A stretch of DNA of 64,000 bases. Source: Herpetosiphon gulosus. GTDB lineage: Bacteria; Chloroflexota; Chloroflexia; Chloroflexales; Herpetosiphonaceae. The DNA is taken from assembly GCF_039545135.1 (NCBI RefSeq), contig NZ_BAABRU010000012.1, positions 162,588 to 226,587 of the forward strand, read 5' to 3'. Position numbers and translations under genes: made by a program. The notes under the pieces are model-generated. The model searched no databases, was not told the origin of the DNA, and saw only the letters and a list, made by a program, of their open reading frames with translations. Shown here in pieces: positions 1 through 9,157 of this stretch (the stretch's first letter is position 1; every line of letters begins with the position of its first letter).

Positions 1-2
1 TA

Positions 3-1031
3 AATCAAGAACCTTTAGTTTTAGAGGCTAAAGAGGGCTTGGCATTAACCAATGGCACGGCGCTGTTGAGTGGCTTAGCGGCCTTGGCAATCTATGATGC
101 TGAACAATTGTGTCGTAGTGCCGAAACCATTGCCGCCTTGTCGATGGAAGCTTTGGCGGCTTTGCCAGCAGCCTTCGATCAACGGTTGCATGCAATTCGT
201 CCGCATCCACGTCAGCTTGATAGTGCGCGGAGCATTCGTCAACTGTTGCAAGGCAGCAGCTTTGTTTACCCCAACCAAGCCGCTGATCCGACGATTTATG
301 GGCCGCATAAAGTCCAAGATGCCTACTCGTTGCGCTGTGTGCCGCAAGTCCATGGGGCAATTCGTGATGCCGCTTGTTATGGGCGTTGGGCCACCGAGAT
401 TGAACTCAACAGCGCCACCGATAACCCCTTAATTGTTCCAGTTGATCCTGAGCAGCCCCATGGCGAATATGAGGCAATTTCGGGTGGCAACTTTCATGGT
501 GAACCATTAGCGCTAGCAATGGATTTTCTAAAAGTGGCCTTGAGCGAATTGGGCAACATCAGCGAGCGCCGCACCGCCCGCTTGGTTGATGCAGGCTTGA
601 ATGGCAATTTATTAGCGCCATTTTTAACCGAACAAGGTGGTTTGCACTCCGGTATGATGTTGATTCAATATACTGCTGTGGCCTTGGCGAGCGAAAATAA
701 AGTGCTTGTACACCCCGCTGCTGCTGATACGATTCCTACTTCAGGTAACCAAGAAGATCATGTCAGTCTGGGGCCGACCGCCGCCCGTCAGGCAGCCGAG
801 ATGCTCGATAATGTGGTGGGCATTTTGGCTTGCGAAGCCTTGTGTGCCGCCCAAGCAATTGATTTACGTTGGCGCAAACACGAGCATTTGCAACTTGGTC
901 AAGGCACTGCACCTGCCCATCAAGCAATTCGCCAAGTTGTACCATTTCTAACTGAAGATACGGTGATGTACCCACATATTGAAGGCCTGAAACGATTGAT
1001 TCAAGCAGGCAAATTGGCCTTAGCCGAATGA
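3..1031 (+). CDS. hutH: Histidine ammonia-lyase, 3' part (5' end outside window)
   Basis: This aromatic amino acid lyase deaminates L-histidine to urocanate, the first step of histidine breakdown in the cytoplasm. The reading frame is open from base 3, so about 342 C-terminal residues are present out of the usual ~500. The MIO-forming Ala-Ser-Gly lies upstream and cannot be checked. Family motifs seen are KEGLALTNGT near the start, the YSLRC-PQVHGA block (bases ~325-360), and an SGNQEDHVS segment (bases ~750-770) typical of HAL. A phenylalanine or tyrosine lyase cannot be fully excluded without the N-terminus, but the YSLRC block favours HAL. It ends in TGA and is followed by repeat-rich intergenic DNA. 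Confidence 0.9.
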   Translation, partial: NQEPLVLEAKEGLALTNGTALLSGLAALAIYDAEQLCRSAETIAALSMEALAALPAAFDQRLHAIRPHPRQLDSARSIRQLLQGSSFVYPNQAADPTIYGPHKVQDAYSLRCVPQVHGAIRDAACYGRWATEIELNSATDNPLIVPVDPEQPHGEYEAISGGNFHGEPLALAMDFLKVALSELGNISERRTARLVDAGLNGNLLAPFLTEQGGLHSGMMLIQYTAVALASENKVLVHPAAADTIPTSGNQEDHVSLGPTAARQAAEMLDNVVGILACEALCAAQAIDLRWRKHEHLQLGQGTAPAHQAIRQVVPFLTEDTVMYPHIEGLKRLIQAGKLALAE

Positions 1032-1336
1032 TTTGGTAACTATCAGGGAGTTTAACCACGAAGGACACGAAGCGCACGAAGATAAGGTTAGAGGCTGAAG
1101 GTTATGGGCTATCGGAACATCTTTTGGGAGTTCAAAAGATCCCATCGCCTTCAGTCAATAGAACATAACCTAATCACTGCGGGGTTCAATTTTTGGGTTT
1201 CTGCCTTCTGGCTTTTGATTTTTGACTTTATCCTTCATCCTTTGCTATGCGCTTCTTGCCCAAACCACAAAATTCATTGATAATACGGACTAGTAACGCG
1301 ACCTAGAGTAGTTGCAGCGATGAAAGGATGACGGCG
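1032..1336. other. Intergenic region with degenerate repeats
   Basis: There is no convincing gene here. Bases 1052-1081 carry one copy of the intergenic ACCACGAAGGACACGAAG repeat. Around 1100-1160 there are imperfect copies of a GGCTGAAGG / CCTTCAG arm pair. The region ends with the ribosome site AAAGGA (1323-1328) of the next gene. Confidence 0.6.
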
Positions 1337-1984
1337 ATGAGCCAAAACCGCTTTCGTCCCTATGACCGTCCAGATGACGAAACCAGCCCAACCGCCCCTA
1401 CCCGTCGGATCGACCAAGCCGAGTTACGCAAAGATGATCAGTCGTGGCAAGGTATGGTCAACAACGATTGGCGCTCGGATCGCCGCCGCGTCAATACCAG
1501 CCGCACCAGCCCAATCGATACCTTTAATACCCAAGGGGTTGCCTCTTGGCTCAGTAAAGGTGGCTATCGCTATGTTGTAATTGCCACAGTTGTGGTGATT
1601 GTGCTGATCATTTTCATCTTGTATTCGAATCGCCCTGGTCAAACTGATGATCCCAATGGCAATAATACAGGATTGAATCTCCCCAACCAACCAACTGCTG
1701 AAATTATCGTTGGGCCATCACCCACTCCTGAGGGCTTGATTCCCACCGATAATACCCAAATTCCCAGTGAAGGCCCAATTTTTGCGGTAACTGGCACTGG
1801 CAGCGATGGCTTGTTCCTGCGTGATCAGCCAGGTGGCAATATCGTTAAAACCATGCCCGAAGGAACTCAGTTAACCAAACTGAGTGAGCAAGATATCAAT
1901 GGAATCCTGTGGTATCAAGTTCGCGAGGTCGAGACCCAGATCGAGGGGTGGTGTTCAGCTCAATTTTTGGTGCCAGCTCAATAA
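1337..1984 (+). CDS. Single-span membrane protein with extracellular SH3-like domain
   Basis: The product is 215 aa from the ATG at 1337. That start is preferred over the ATG at 1328 because AAAGGA (1323-1328) is then 8 bases upstream. Residues ~1-70 are hydrophilic with many Arg and Asp. One strongly hydrophobic span (VVIATVVVIVLIIFIL) lies at about 77-92, followed by a Pro/Thr/Asn-rich linker. The last ~65 residues (GLFLRDQPGG through EGWCSAQFLV) look like a bacterial SH3 domain, which often binds cell wall or mediates protein contacts. The predicted topology is N-in with the SH3 domain outside. The function is unknown. It converges on mgtE, with a shared hairpin in between. Confidence 0.8.
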   Translation: MSQNRFRPYDRPDDETSPTAPTRRIDQAELRKDDQSWQGMVNNDWRSDRRRVNTSRTSPIDTFNTQGVASWLSKGGYRYVVIATVVVIVLIIFILYSNRPGQTDDPNGNNTGLNLPNQPTAEIIVGPSPTPEGLIPTDNTQIPSEGPIFAVTGTGSDGLFLRDQPGGNIVKTMPEGTQLTKLSEQDINGILWYQVREVETQIEGWCSAQFLVPAQ

Positions 1985-2002
1985 TTTCGGTGCTAAAAAC
2001 AC

Positions 2003-2043
2003 GAACGGCACGAGGCAATTGATCGTTGCAACTCGTGCCGTTC
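2003..2043 (-). terminator. Hairpin between convergent genes, terminator of mgtE
   Basis: GAACGGCACGAG (2003-2014) pairs perfectly with CTCGTGCCGTTC (2032-2043) across a 17-nt loop. Read on the minus strand, the stem is followed by GTGTTTTTAG, a short T-run, so it suits mgtE termination. On the plus strand no T-run follows. Confidence 0.65.
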
Positions 2044-2083
2044 TACTGGTCTGGCGGGTCGTTATCGTTAGACATACATCCTC

Positions 2084-3442
2084 CTAGATTAAATAGCGAA
2101 TCAAGATTGTGGCCAAACCAAGCAGGCAGCTATAGCCAGTTACATCGGTCACGGTAGTCACAATCACGCCAGAAGCCAAAGCTGGGTCAACTCGAAAGAG
2201 CTTGAGGGTCAATGGCACGACGGTTCCAGCAATTGCCGCCGATACCAAATTTAGCAACATCGCACAGCCTGCAACTACCCCTAACATTGGCTTCCCTTGC
2301 CATAACCAACCCAACAAACCAATTGCACTGCCAAATGCCACTCCGTTGATTGCGCCAATGCCGACTTCGCGACCTAATGCGCGGAAGCCTTGGCCAGTTG
2401 CCACCTCACCCAAAGCGATCGAACGCACAATCAAGGTCAACGTTTGAATTCCGGCGTTGCCACCCATGCCAGCAATAATTGGCATAAATGGCACTAATGC
2501 GGTTACTTTTTCGACCGTGCCATCGAATTGGCTTACCACCCAAGCGGCCAAAATTGCGGTGGGCAAATTGATAAACAGCCAAAACAAACGCCGCCGCGAT
2601 GAACGAAATAATGAATCTTCAACATCTTCATCTTGTGGCAAGTTGGCCAAGCGATACATATCCTCGGTGGCTTCTTCCTCGATTACGTCGATAATATCAT
2701 CGGCAGTGACCGCCCCAACAATCCGCCGTTGCGCATCAACCACTGGCAAGGCCAACAAGTCGTAACGCGCCAACAAACGGGCACATTCTTCTTGGTCGGT
2801 TTCAACACTGGCGGTAATGACATTGCGATCCATAATCTCGCTAAGCAAGGTTTGGGCTGGAGCCATCACCAACGAGCGTAAACTGACGACACCAACTAAG
2901 CCATCATTGGCATCAACCACATACAAATAGTAGACCGATTCGTCTTCTGGCTGCAAACCACGCAATAAATCGATCGCTTGCTGGGCGTTTAATCGATCGC
3001 GTAGGGTCACGACATGCGAGGTCATCAAGCCGCCAGCGCTCTCCTCGTCGTGCTCCATCAATTGGCGTACATCGTCGGAATCTTCGGGGTCCATGGCGGC
3101 GAGGGTGGCGGCAATTTGCGCTGGCTCAAGCTCAACCAACACATCAGCTGCATCATCTGGCTCCATCTGCTCAAGCAAATCGGAGAGTTGATCGCTGGTG
3201 AGGGTTTCGGCCAGTTCCACTTGCGAATCGGTATCAAGCTCAATTAAAACATCTGCGCCATGTTCGAGGTTGAGGCGAGCAAACACCTCATACAATTCAT
3301 CAGATTCGAGTTCATCGAGGATGGCGGCAGCATCAGCCGGATGCAGGCTGGCCACCAATAGGGTTGCTTGGTCAATTGAACCAGCGTCGAGCGCAGCCCG
3401 CACGTCGTCTAAGGCTGGCCGAATATCGAGGATTTTGGTCAT
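2084..3442 (-). CDS. mgtE: Magnesium transporter MgtE
   Basis: This 452-aa membrane Mg2+ channel/transporter has the family's normal length. An N-terminal superhelical MgtE_N domain covers about residues 15-125, rich in repeated LLEQMEPDDAADVL-type units. A CBS pair covers ~130-250 (VVDANDGLVGVVSL and a DDIIDVIEEEATEDMYRL linker), and five C-terminal membrane spans cover ~280-450. The start at 3442 is chosen because GGAGG precedes it with a 5-6 base spacing. A longer reading from 3466 lacks such a site. In this family the N and CBS domains act as an intracellular Mg2+ gate. A promoter and an 18-bp palindrome lie upstream. Confidence 0.95.
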   Translation of the reverse strand: MTKILDIRPALDDVRAALDAGSIDQATLLVASLHPADAAAILDELESDELYEVFARLNLEHGADVLIELDTDSQVELAETLTSDQLSDLLEQMEPDDAADVLVELEPAQIAATLAAMDPEDSDDVRQLMEHDEESAGGLMTSHVVTLRDRLNAQQAIDLLRGLQPEDESVYYLYVVDANDGLVGVVSLRSLVMAPAQTLLSEIMDRNVITASVETDQEECARLLARYDLLALPVVDAQRRIVGAVTADDIIDVIEEEATEDMYRLANLPQDEDVEDSLFRSSRRRLFWLFINLPTAILAAWVVSQFDGTVEKVTALVPFMPIIAGMGGNAGIQTLTLIVRSIALGEVATGQGFRALGREVGIGAINGVAFGSAIGLLGWLWQGKPMLGVVAGCAMLLNLVSAAIAGTVVPLTLKLFRVDPALASGVIVTTVTDVTGYSCLLGLATILIRYLI

Positions 3443-3471
3443 CGGACACCTCCATGTGGCAAACACACAAC

Positions 3472-3489
3472 GAGCGGGAATTCCCGCTC
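3472..3489. promoter_or_regulatory. Perfect 18-bp palindrome in the mgtE 5' leader
   Basis: GAGCGGGAATTCCCGCTC is self-complementary over its whole length. It lies 30 bases upstream of the mgtE start and downstream of the predicted promoter, so it could be an operator or an RNA hairpin. No family is recognised. Confidence 0.45.
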
Positions 3490-3569
3490 ACTGGTCTAGC
3501 CAATCAGAGGTAATTCCGCTTGCTCTGTGTCATCTTCGGTTGTAGAACCATCTATACTCATACCTCGGC

Positions 3570-3597
3570 AGTATACCATGGGTTAATTACCTTCCAA
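3570..3597 (-). promoter_or_regulatory. Predicted sigma-70-type promoter of mgtE
   Basis: On the minus strand TTGGAA (3597-3592) and TATACT (3575-3570) are separated by 16 bases. This would give a 5' leader of about 120 nt in front of mgtE. Confidence 0.5.
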
Positions 3598-3968
3598 GTC
3601 TGGCTTGGCCTAGCTGGCATGCTCCCCAGATGGGTTATGACTTTGGTACTGTCTTAAGCACGCGGATGTACTACGTGACATAGTGTACAATAGGCCATAG
3701 TAATTAAAACAATTAAACAATAGTTGCAATGATGTATGCCAAAACTGGAATTAAAGCCGATTTTCAGGCCCGAACCAGTGGCATGAAGTCTGCTTTAGCA
3801 AGTTGTGTTGGGCCAACCAAGCACAATCTTCGCTTGCGTGGTAGGCTACAATACAGCCAAGAGAAGGGTAACGACCGCCGCTGGAATAGCATAGACAAGC
3901 CGAAAATCAACCTGTTATAATAGGCCATAACGGTGTTTACTAATCGCACAAAACGACCTGGACGCGAC
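3598..3968. other. Divergent intergenic region between mgtE and the GGDEF gene
   Basis: No gene is supported. A short reading frame at 3729-3920 has no ribosome site and no recognisable domain. The sequence AATAGGCCATA occurs twice (near 3690 and 3920). A promoter-like pair for the plus-strand gene sits at 3892-3921. Confidence 0.5.
3892..3921 (+). promoter_or_regulatory. Predicted promoter of the GAF-GGDEF gene
   Basis: TAGACA (3892-3897), an 18-base spacer and TATAAT (3916-3921) match a sigma-70-type promoter. The start of transcription would fall near 3928. This argues for the ATG at 3969 rather than the GTG at 3933 as translation start. Confidence 0.5.
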
Positions 3969-6122
3969 ATGACCAAGCGACGATCCGTGCTACGGATCTC
4001 CTCGCGGCAACGAACTCACTTTCAAGCCAATCCTTGGCGAATTCGGCGCATGATCACCGAGTTGCATGCGCTGCACGAGATTCGCCACGCGATTAACCAG
4101 GCCTTGGAATTGGATACGGTGCTAGAGGAGATTTATAGTCAAACATCGCGATTAATGGATACCCGCCAATTTTACTTGGCGTTATACTCGCCTGAACAAG
4201 AATTGATCGAGTTTGCCTTGGCAGTTGAAAATGGCCAGCGCGTCTCTTGGCCGGCCCGCCCTTATGCCAATGGCTTAACCGAATGGATTTTGCAGCATCG
4301 CCGCCCCCTGCGGATCAACGCCCATAACCTTGATCCTGCGGTTGCACCGATTATCGTTGGGCAACCTGTCCAATCATTTTTAGGGGTTCCAATTGTGCTT
4401 GGTGAGCAGGTTCTCGGGGTTATGAGTGTACAATCGGTCGAACGAGCCGAGGCCTATTCTGCCCATGATGAACAAATTTTGACCATGATCGCCGATCAGG
4501 CTGCTGTCGCGATTGCCCATGCCAAGCGCTTTGCAGCGGTTGATCAACAGTTGCAAGTCCGCGTCGCCCAACTTGAAACCCTCGAAGCGACCATCCGCGA
4601 TTTAAATGAAACCCTTGATGTCGATACGATTCTCAATCGCTTACTTGACCGTATCCAGCCCATTATGCATGCTGATGCTGGGATGGTGTGTTTGCTCGAT
4701 ACCGAACAGCAACGCTTATATATCCGGGCAATTCAGGGCTACCCATCTGAAGTTCGGCGCTTCCAATTTGAGGGCTGGCCAATTGATCGTGGGATTGCTG
4801 GCTTAGTTGCTCGTACAGGCCAACCTGACTGGACTGCTGATATTCGTAATTCAAGTTACTATGTTAATTCGCGGCCAACCACATTAAGCCAAATGACGGT
4901 GCCAATTGTGCATAGTGGCAAAGTTCTAGGCGTAATGATTCTCGAAAGTGATCGAGTTGGTACATTTAATGATGATACGACGCGCTTTGTAAGCCAAATT
5001 GCTGATCATGCGGCGCTTTCAATTCATAATGCCCATATTCATCAGCAAGCAGTTGAACAACAAGCATTGTTGGCTCAACGTTCACAACAACTTAATGAAG
5101 TGCTTCGGATCAGTCAAGCATTAAGCGCCAACCTTAATTTAAATGATCTACTACCCGAAATTGTTCGAGCGATTCAAGCAAGTTTGGGTTTTAATATTGC
5201 CTTACTGAGTTTAGTTGATCAAGAACGCCCGACCTTTATGCGCCGCCGTGCAGTGGTTGGCGTGCCTGATGAGCGCTGGTTTGAATTACGCGATCAATTA
5301 GTGCCAATTGAATGGTATCGTAGCGTGATGCGCGAAGAATTTCGAATTAGCCGCTCGTATTATATTCCGCATAGCCATACCAGTTATACCGCCATTTGGG
5401 GCAGCAATACCGATACCTATCGGCCTGATTTAGGCGAACGTCGGCCATATGAATGGCATCAAGATGATGCATTGTTTGTACCGTTGTACGATTCTGATAA
5501 TAATTTAATTAGTATTCTCTCAGTCGATGATCCACGTGATCGGCGGAAACCATCGTTTGAATCGGTGCAGGTATTAGAAATTTTTGCCACTCAAGCAGCA
5601 ATCGCAATTGAAAATGCCCATTTATATACAATTACTCAACAATTAGCAATAACCGATGGCTTAACTGGCTTGTTCAATCAACGCCATTTTATGACGATGC
5701 TTGATCGTGAAGTGGCATTGGCCTATCGCTACAACTATCCATTATCATTATTGGCTTTAGATATTGATTATTTCAAGCAATATAATGATAACTATGGCCA
5801 CTTGGTTGGCAATGTGCTGCTGCGCGATTTTGCACGGCTTATTTGCGAAAATGTGCGTGATGTTGATATTGTTTCGCGCAACGGCGGCGAAGAATTTACG
5901 ATCATTTTGCCTAAAACTGACCAAGCAGGTGCAGTGTTGTTAGCCGAACGGCTGCGAATTCGCACTGCCGAACATCTTTTTGGCCAAGGCCATATTACGG
6001 TCAGCATCGGCGTTGCCACCCTCAACAACAATTGGGATGCCCATACGTTGCACGATCAAGCTGACCAAGCGCTGTATCGGGCCAAAAATTCTGGGCGTAA
6101 TCTGGTTATCAGCGTCCCTTAA
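3969..6122 (+). CDS. Triple-GAF diguanylate cyclase (GGDEF)
   Basis: This 717-aa soluble signalling protein probably makes cyclic di-GMP from GTP. Three GAF-like sensory domains are seen at about residues 35-180, 195-360 and 380-550, and a C-terminal GGDEF domain at ~555-717. The signature is GGEEF near residue 640, a functional variant. The RDVD motif five residues upstream fits the inhibitory RxxD I-site, so product feedback is expected. The DIDYFKQYND motif with its metal-binding Asp is intact. No membrane span or signal peptide is present, so the GAF domains should read a cytoplasmic ligand. The start is uncertain: ATG 3969 is used here, GTG 3933 is possible. The gene stands alone. Confidence 0.9.
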   Translation: MTKRRSVLRISSRQRTHFQANPWRIRRMITELHALHEIRHAINQALELDTVLEEIYSQTSRLMDTRQFYLALYSPEQELIEFALAVENGQRVSWPARPYANGLTEWILQHRRPLRINAHNLDPAVAPIIVGQPVQSFLGVPIVLGEQVLGVMSVQSVERAEAYSAHDEQILTMIADQAAVAIAHAKRFAAVDQQLQVRVAQLETLEATIRDLNETLDVDTILNRLLDRIQPIMHADAGMVCLLDTEQQRLYIRAIQGYPSEVRRFQFEGWPIDRGIAGLVARTGQPDWTADIRNSSYYVNSRPTTLSQMTVPIVHSGKVLGVMILESDRVGTFNDDTTRFVSQIADHAALSIHNAHIHQQAVEQQALLAQRSQQLNEVLRISQALSANLNLNDLLPEIVRAIQASLGFNIALLSLVDQERPTFMRRRAVVGVPDERWFELRDQLVPIEWYRSVMREEFRISRSYYIPHSHTSYTAIWGSNTDTYRPDLGERRPYEWHQDDALFVPLYDSDNNLISILSVDDPRDRRKPSFESVQVLEIFATQAAIAIENAHLYTITQQLAITDGLTGLFNQRHFMTMLDREVALAYRYNYPLSLLALDIDYFKQYNDNYGHLVGNVLLRDFARLICENVRDVDIVSRNGGEEFTIILPKTDQAGAVLLAERLRIRTAEHLFGQGHITVSIGVATLNNNWDAHTLHDQADQALYRAKNSGRNLVISVP

Positions 6123-6182
6123 TCGTCAGGTTTTTTGCGGTCGTGCTAGAATGGCAAGAGCAACACAACCAAGGAGTGTACT

Positions 6183-6944
6183 ATGCCATCAACTTTGCCG
6201 ATTATTGGGATACCGTGCGCAACCTATGCCCGCCCACATCCCTATCCCCTCGCTCATGGCAATAACGAAACCTATATTCGGGCAGTTGAAGTTGCAGGTG
6301 GCGTGCCGCTCTTGATTCCTTTGGTGCAGCACGAGGCCACGCTGTTAGCGGCATTTCAGGCTGTCGATGGGTTGTTATTCGCTGGCGGCGTTGATCTCGA
6401 CCCAGCCTACTATAGCGAGGAGCCGCATCCAGCGCTTGGTTCAGTCAACCGCGAACAAGATCGGGTTGAGATGCAGCTTTTGGCTTGGGCCAAGCAATTT
6501 CATAAGCCAGTTTTTGCCATTTGCCGTGGCTTTCAGCTGTTGAATGTGGCCTATGGCGGCACGCTCTATCAAGATTTGCCCTCGCAGTATCAGCCAAATC
6601 TCAACCATGATGAATCGTTTACCCGCCAACAACGCGATTTGCCAGCCCACGAATTGCGCCTCGCTAATGATTCCAAATTGGCTGAGCTCCTTGGCACAAC
6701 TCCCTTTGCCGTTAATACGATGCATCATCAAGGGGTCAAAGATCTGGGGACTGAACTGCAGGCAGTTGGTTGGTCGGATGATGGCTTGATTGAAGCTGTC
6801 GAAGATCCTCAACGTCCATGGGTTGTTGGCGTGCAGTGCCACCCCGAAGAGTTGGTACGCGGCGAGGATTTGCGCTGGCAGGCAATTTTTAAGGCCTTTG
6901 TTGAAGCAGCCAAAGCATCTCGCAACGAGGCGATTCAGGCATGA
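6183..6944 (+). CDS. Class I glutamine amidotransferase, gamma-glutamyl-GABA hydrolase type
   Basis: The 253-aa protein belongs to the peptidase C26 (PuuD-like) group, which cleaves gamma-glutamyl bonds, as in polyamine breakdown. The nucleophile is Cys114 in AICRGFQ, and the partner pair is His220 and Glu222 in QCHPEEL. The substrate is not given by the sequence, and no other putrescine genes are nearby. A strong AAGGAG site precedes the ATG. The gene overlaps the racemase gene by four bases (ATGA), so the two are translationally coupled. The role could therefore be in gamma-glutamyl or cell-wall peptide recycling, which is inference from the neighbour only. Confidence 0.88.
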   Translation: MPSTLPIIGIPCATYARPHPYPLAHGNNETYIRAVEVAGGVPLLIPLVQHEATLLAAFQAVDGLLFAGGVDLDPAYYSEEPHPALGSVNREQDRVEMQLLAWAKQFHKPVFAICRGFQLLNVAYGGTLYQDLPSQYQPNLNHDESFTRQQRDLPAHELRLANDSKLAELLGTTPFAVNTMHHQGVKDLGTELQAVGWSDDGLIEAVEDPQRPWVVGVQCHPEELVRGEDLRWQAIFKAFVEAAKASRNEAIQA

Positions 6945-7705
6945 AACACCAGCCAATTGGCATGTTCGATTCGGGGGTTGGTGGCTTATCGACCTTGCGC
7001 GATCTGCGGACACTCTTGCCGTACGAAGATATTATTTACTACGCCGATACTGGCAATTGCCCGTATGGCGGGCGTTCGCACGTAGAAATCGTGGCCTTAT
7101 CCGAGCGGGTCAGCAATATTTTGCTCGAACGCGGGGTTAAATTGATTGTGGTGGCCTGCAACACTGCGACGCTGCATGCCGTTGATTATTTGCGCGAACA
7201 CTTTAGGATCAGTTTCGTCGGTATGGAGCCTGGCATCAAGCCCGCGATTGCCCAAACCAAAACTGGCGTGGTTGGTGTGATGGCAACTCAAGCCACCGTC
7301 GCAGGTGAACGATTTCAGCGCCTGATTGCCCGTTATGCAGGCGATGTCCAAGTTGTGCCGCAAGCCTGCCCAGGTTTGGTCGAATTAATCGAAGCCGGCG
7401 AGTTACAAAGTGAAACAACCCGCGAGGCCGTCGCGCGTTATGTTGCACCATTAATCAAGGCTGGTGCTGATACGATTGTGCTGGGCTGCACCCATTATCC
7501 ATTTTTGCGCCCGTTGATTGCCGATGTTGCTGGGCCAAACGTTGCCTTGCTTGATACTGGTGCGGCGGTAGCTCGCCAAACCCAACGCCTGCTAGCAGCA
7601 GCCGATTTGCTCAACCCACAAACGTCGCAAGGTCGCACCGAATGGCTCACCAGTGGTGATCCAGCTCATTTTGCTAAGATTCGGCAATGTTTAGAAATCG
7701 AGTAA
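6941..7705 (+). CDS. murI: Glutamate racemase
   Basis: MurI interconverts L- and D-glutamate to supply D-Glu for peptidoglycan in the cytoplasm. The 254-aa length is typical. Both catalytic cysteines are seen: Cys73 in VACNTAT and Cys183 in LGCTHYP. The DSGVGG motif with Asp10 and the ADTGNCPYG motif are also intact. It overlaps the upstream amidotransferase gene by 4 bases and the VWA gene follows after 4 bases, so all three are likely in one transcript. Confidence 0.96.
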   Translation: MKHQPIGMFDSGVGGLSTLRDLRTLLPYEDIIYYADTGNCPYGGRSHVEIVALSERVSNILLERGVKLIVVACNTATLHAVDYLREHFRISFVGMEPGIKPAIAQTKTGVVGVMATQATVAGERFQRLIARYAGDVQVVPQACPGLVELIEAGELQSETTREAVARYVAPLIKAGADTIVLGCTHYPFLRPLIADVAGPNVALLDTGAAVARQTQRLLAAADLLNPQTSQGRTEWLTSGDPAHFAKIRQCLEIE

Positions 7706-7709
7706 GCCT

Positions 7710-9077
7710 ATGACGAGTTTAGATCTCAGGCTCACCCTTTCACGCAGCAGCGTGCCCGCAAACACTGGCGAACAAGTTTTGTATGTTTTGGCCGAGGTGG
7801 TTGGTCAAGGCAAAATTAACCAGCGTGCGCCTGTTCATTGTGTGTTGTTGGTTGATTGTTCGCCTTCGATGCGTGTACCAATCGCTGATGCGGCGTTGTT
7901 TCGCGAATTAATGCGCCGTGGTGCTGCCCACGAGGTCATGCTCGATGGTGTGCCAGTCTGGAAAATTCGCGATGATTTGATGGATGAGGTACGGCGACGC
8001 GCTCAAAGCCCAAGTCGTTGGCTGGGGCAGGCAGTTCGTGGCGCTGCTGAGCGCTTAAATGCCGATGATCAGCTTTCGATCATCGGCTTTGCTGAAAAAG
8101 CTCATGCGGTGCTCAAAGCCAAATCGCCAACTGATGTGGTGCGCTTGGAAGGCTCGGTTGCGATTCTCGAACGCGGCGACCTTGGTCGGAGCACACGGCT
8201 GGCTCCAGGCTTGCGCAGCACGATCGATCTGCTGGATAGCATGCCTAGCACTGGTTTTTCGCAACGGATCGTCGTGTTAACCGATGGCTTTGTTGAAGAT
8301 GAGCAACAAGCCTTTGCCTACGCTCGGCATCTGGCCGCTCGCTCAATTCCAGTCTCGACGATTGGACTGGGGGTTGAGTTTCAAGAGCAATTGCTGATGA
8401 GTTTTGCTGATCAGAGTGGTGGTCAATCTAGCTTTATCACCGATCCCAGCGACTTACCAAACTTGCTTGATGTAGAGTTTGGCAAGGCTCATGCGATTAT
8501 CGCTCAAAAGGCGCGGCTGGATTTGCGGCTTGCTCACGATGTACAAATCAAACGAATCTTGCGGATTCGACCAGCCTTGGGTGAAGTGCCAACCCCAGAA
8601 TTTGAGGCGGGTTCGGGCAGTTTAAGTTTAGGCTCAATCGAACAACGCGCCAAAGCAGCATGGTTGCTTGAACTACGCATCCCCGACCATGTGCCAAATA
8701 TTTATCGTTTGTTACGACTTTCGTTGCAGGCCGACGATCCCCAAGGCCAAAGTTTGGAGCCAATCAACCGTGATGTCGTGATCGAATATCATCCTAATGC
8801 CGATCAAGCGCTTAACCCAGAGCTTGTAGCAATTTTAGAACGGGTGACGGCATGGCGCTTGCAAAATAAAGCCCTTGAGCAAGCGGCCCAAGGCGATCAA
8901 GCAGGCGCAACCCGCCAATTGCAGGCCGCAGTCACGCGCTTGGTCGATTTGGGCGAGCATGAATTAGCCAAACAAGCCGCTGCTGTTAGCCAAACGTTGC
9001 AAGAAACTGGCCAAATTAACCCTGAACAAACCAAAACTTTGCGCTATGCAACCAGAAGATTGACAGAAGAACGATAA
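7710..9077 (+). CDS. VWA-domain protein 1 of a three-member cluster
   Basis: This 455-aa cytoplasmic-looking protein has no signal peptide or membrane span. A von Willebrand A domain covers about residues 45-260, with an intact metal site: VDCSPSM fits DxSxS, and LTDGF carries the later Asp. About 40 extra residues lie between the metal motif and the next helix, unlike its two paralogues. After a beta-rich middle region, the last ~75 residues form a helical tail ending in LRYATRRLT. This tail is shared with the two other VWA proteins downstream. VWA domains usually bind partners through Mg2+. The partner here is unknown; the phosphatase next door is the first candidate. Confidence 0.85.
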   Translation: MTSLDLRLTLSRSSVPANTGEQVLYVLAEVVGQGKINQRAPVHCVLLVDCSPSMRVPIADAALFRELMRRGAAHEVMLDGVPVWKIRDDLMDEVRRRAQSPSRWLGQAVRGAAERLNADDQLSIIGFAEKAHAVLKAKSPTDVVRLEGSVAILERGDLGRSTRLAPGLRSTIDLLDSMPSTGFSQRIVVLTDGFVEDEQQAFAYARHLAARSIPVSTIGLGVEFQEQLLMSFADQSGGQSSFITDPSDLPNLLDVEFGKAHAIIAQKARLDLRLAHDVQIKRILRIRPALGEVPTPEFEAGSGSLSLGSIEQRAKAAWLLELRIPDHVPNIYRLLRLSLQADDPQGQSLEPINRDVVIEYHPNADQALNPELVAILERVTAWRLQNKALEQAAQGDQAGATRQLQAAVTRLVDLGEHELAKQAAAVSQTLQETGQINPEQTKTLRYATRRLTEER

Positions 9078-9157
9078 TCAGAAACATTCAAGTCATGTTA
9101 TTCGTCCAAGAACAAGGAATTTTTTGTTGTTCTAGACCTATTCAGAGGAGTTGACCT

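Noticed and set aside
3729..3920. Possible 63-aa gene upstream of the GGDEF gene
   Set aside because: No ribosome site, no recognisable domain, and it overlaps the predicted promoter at 3892-3921.
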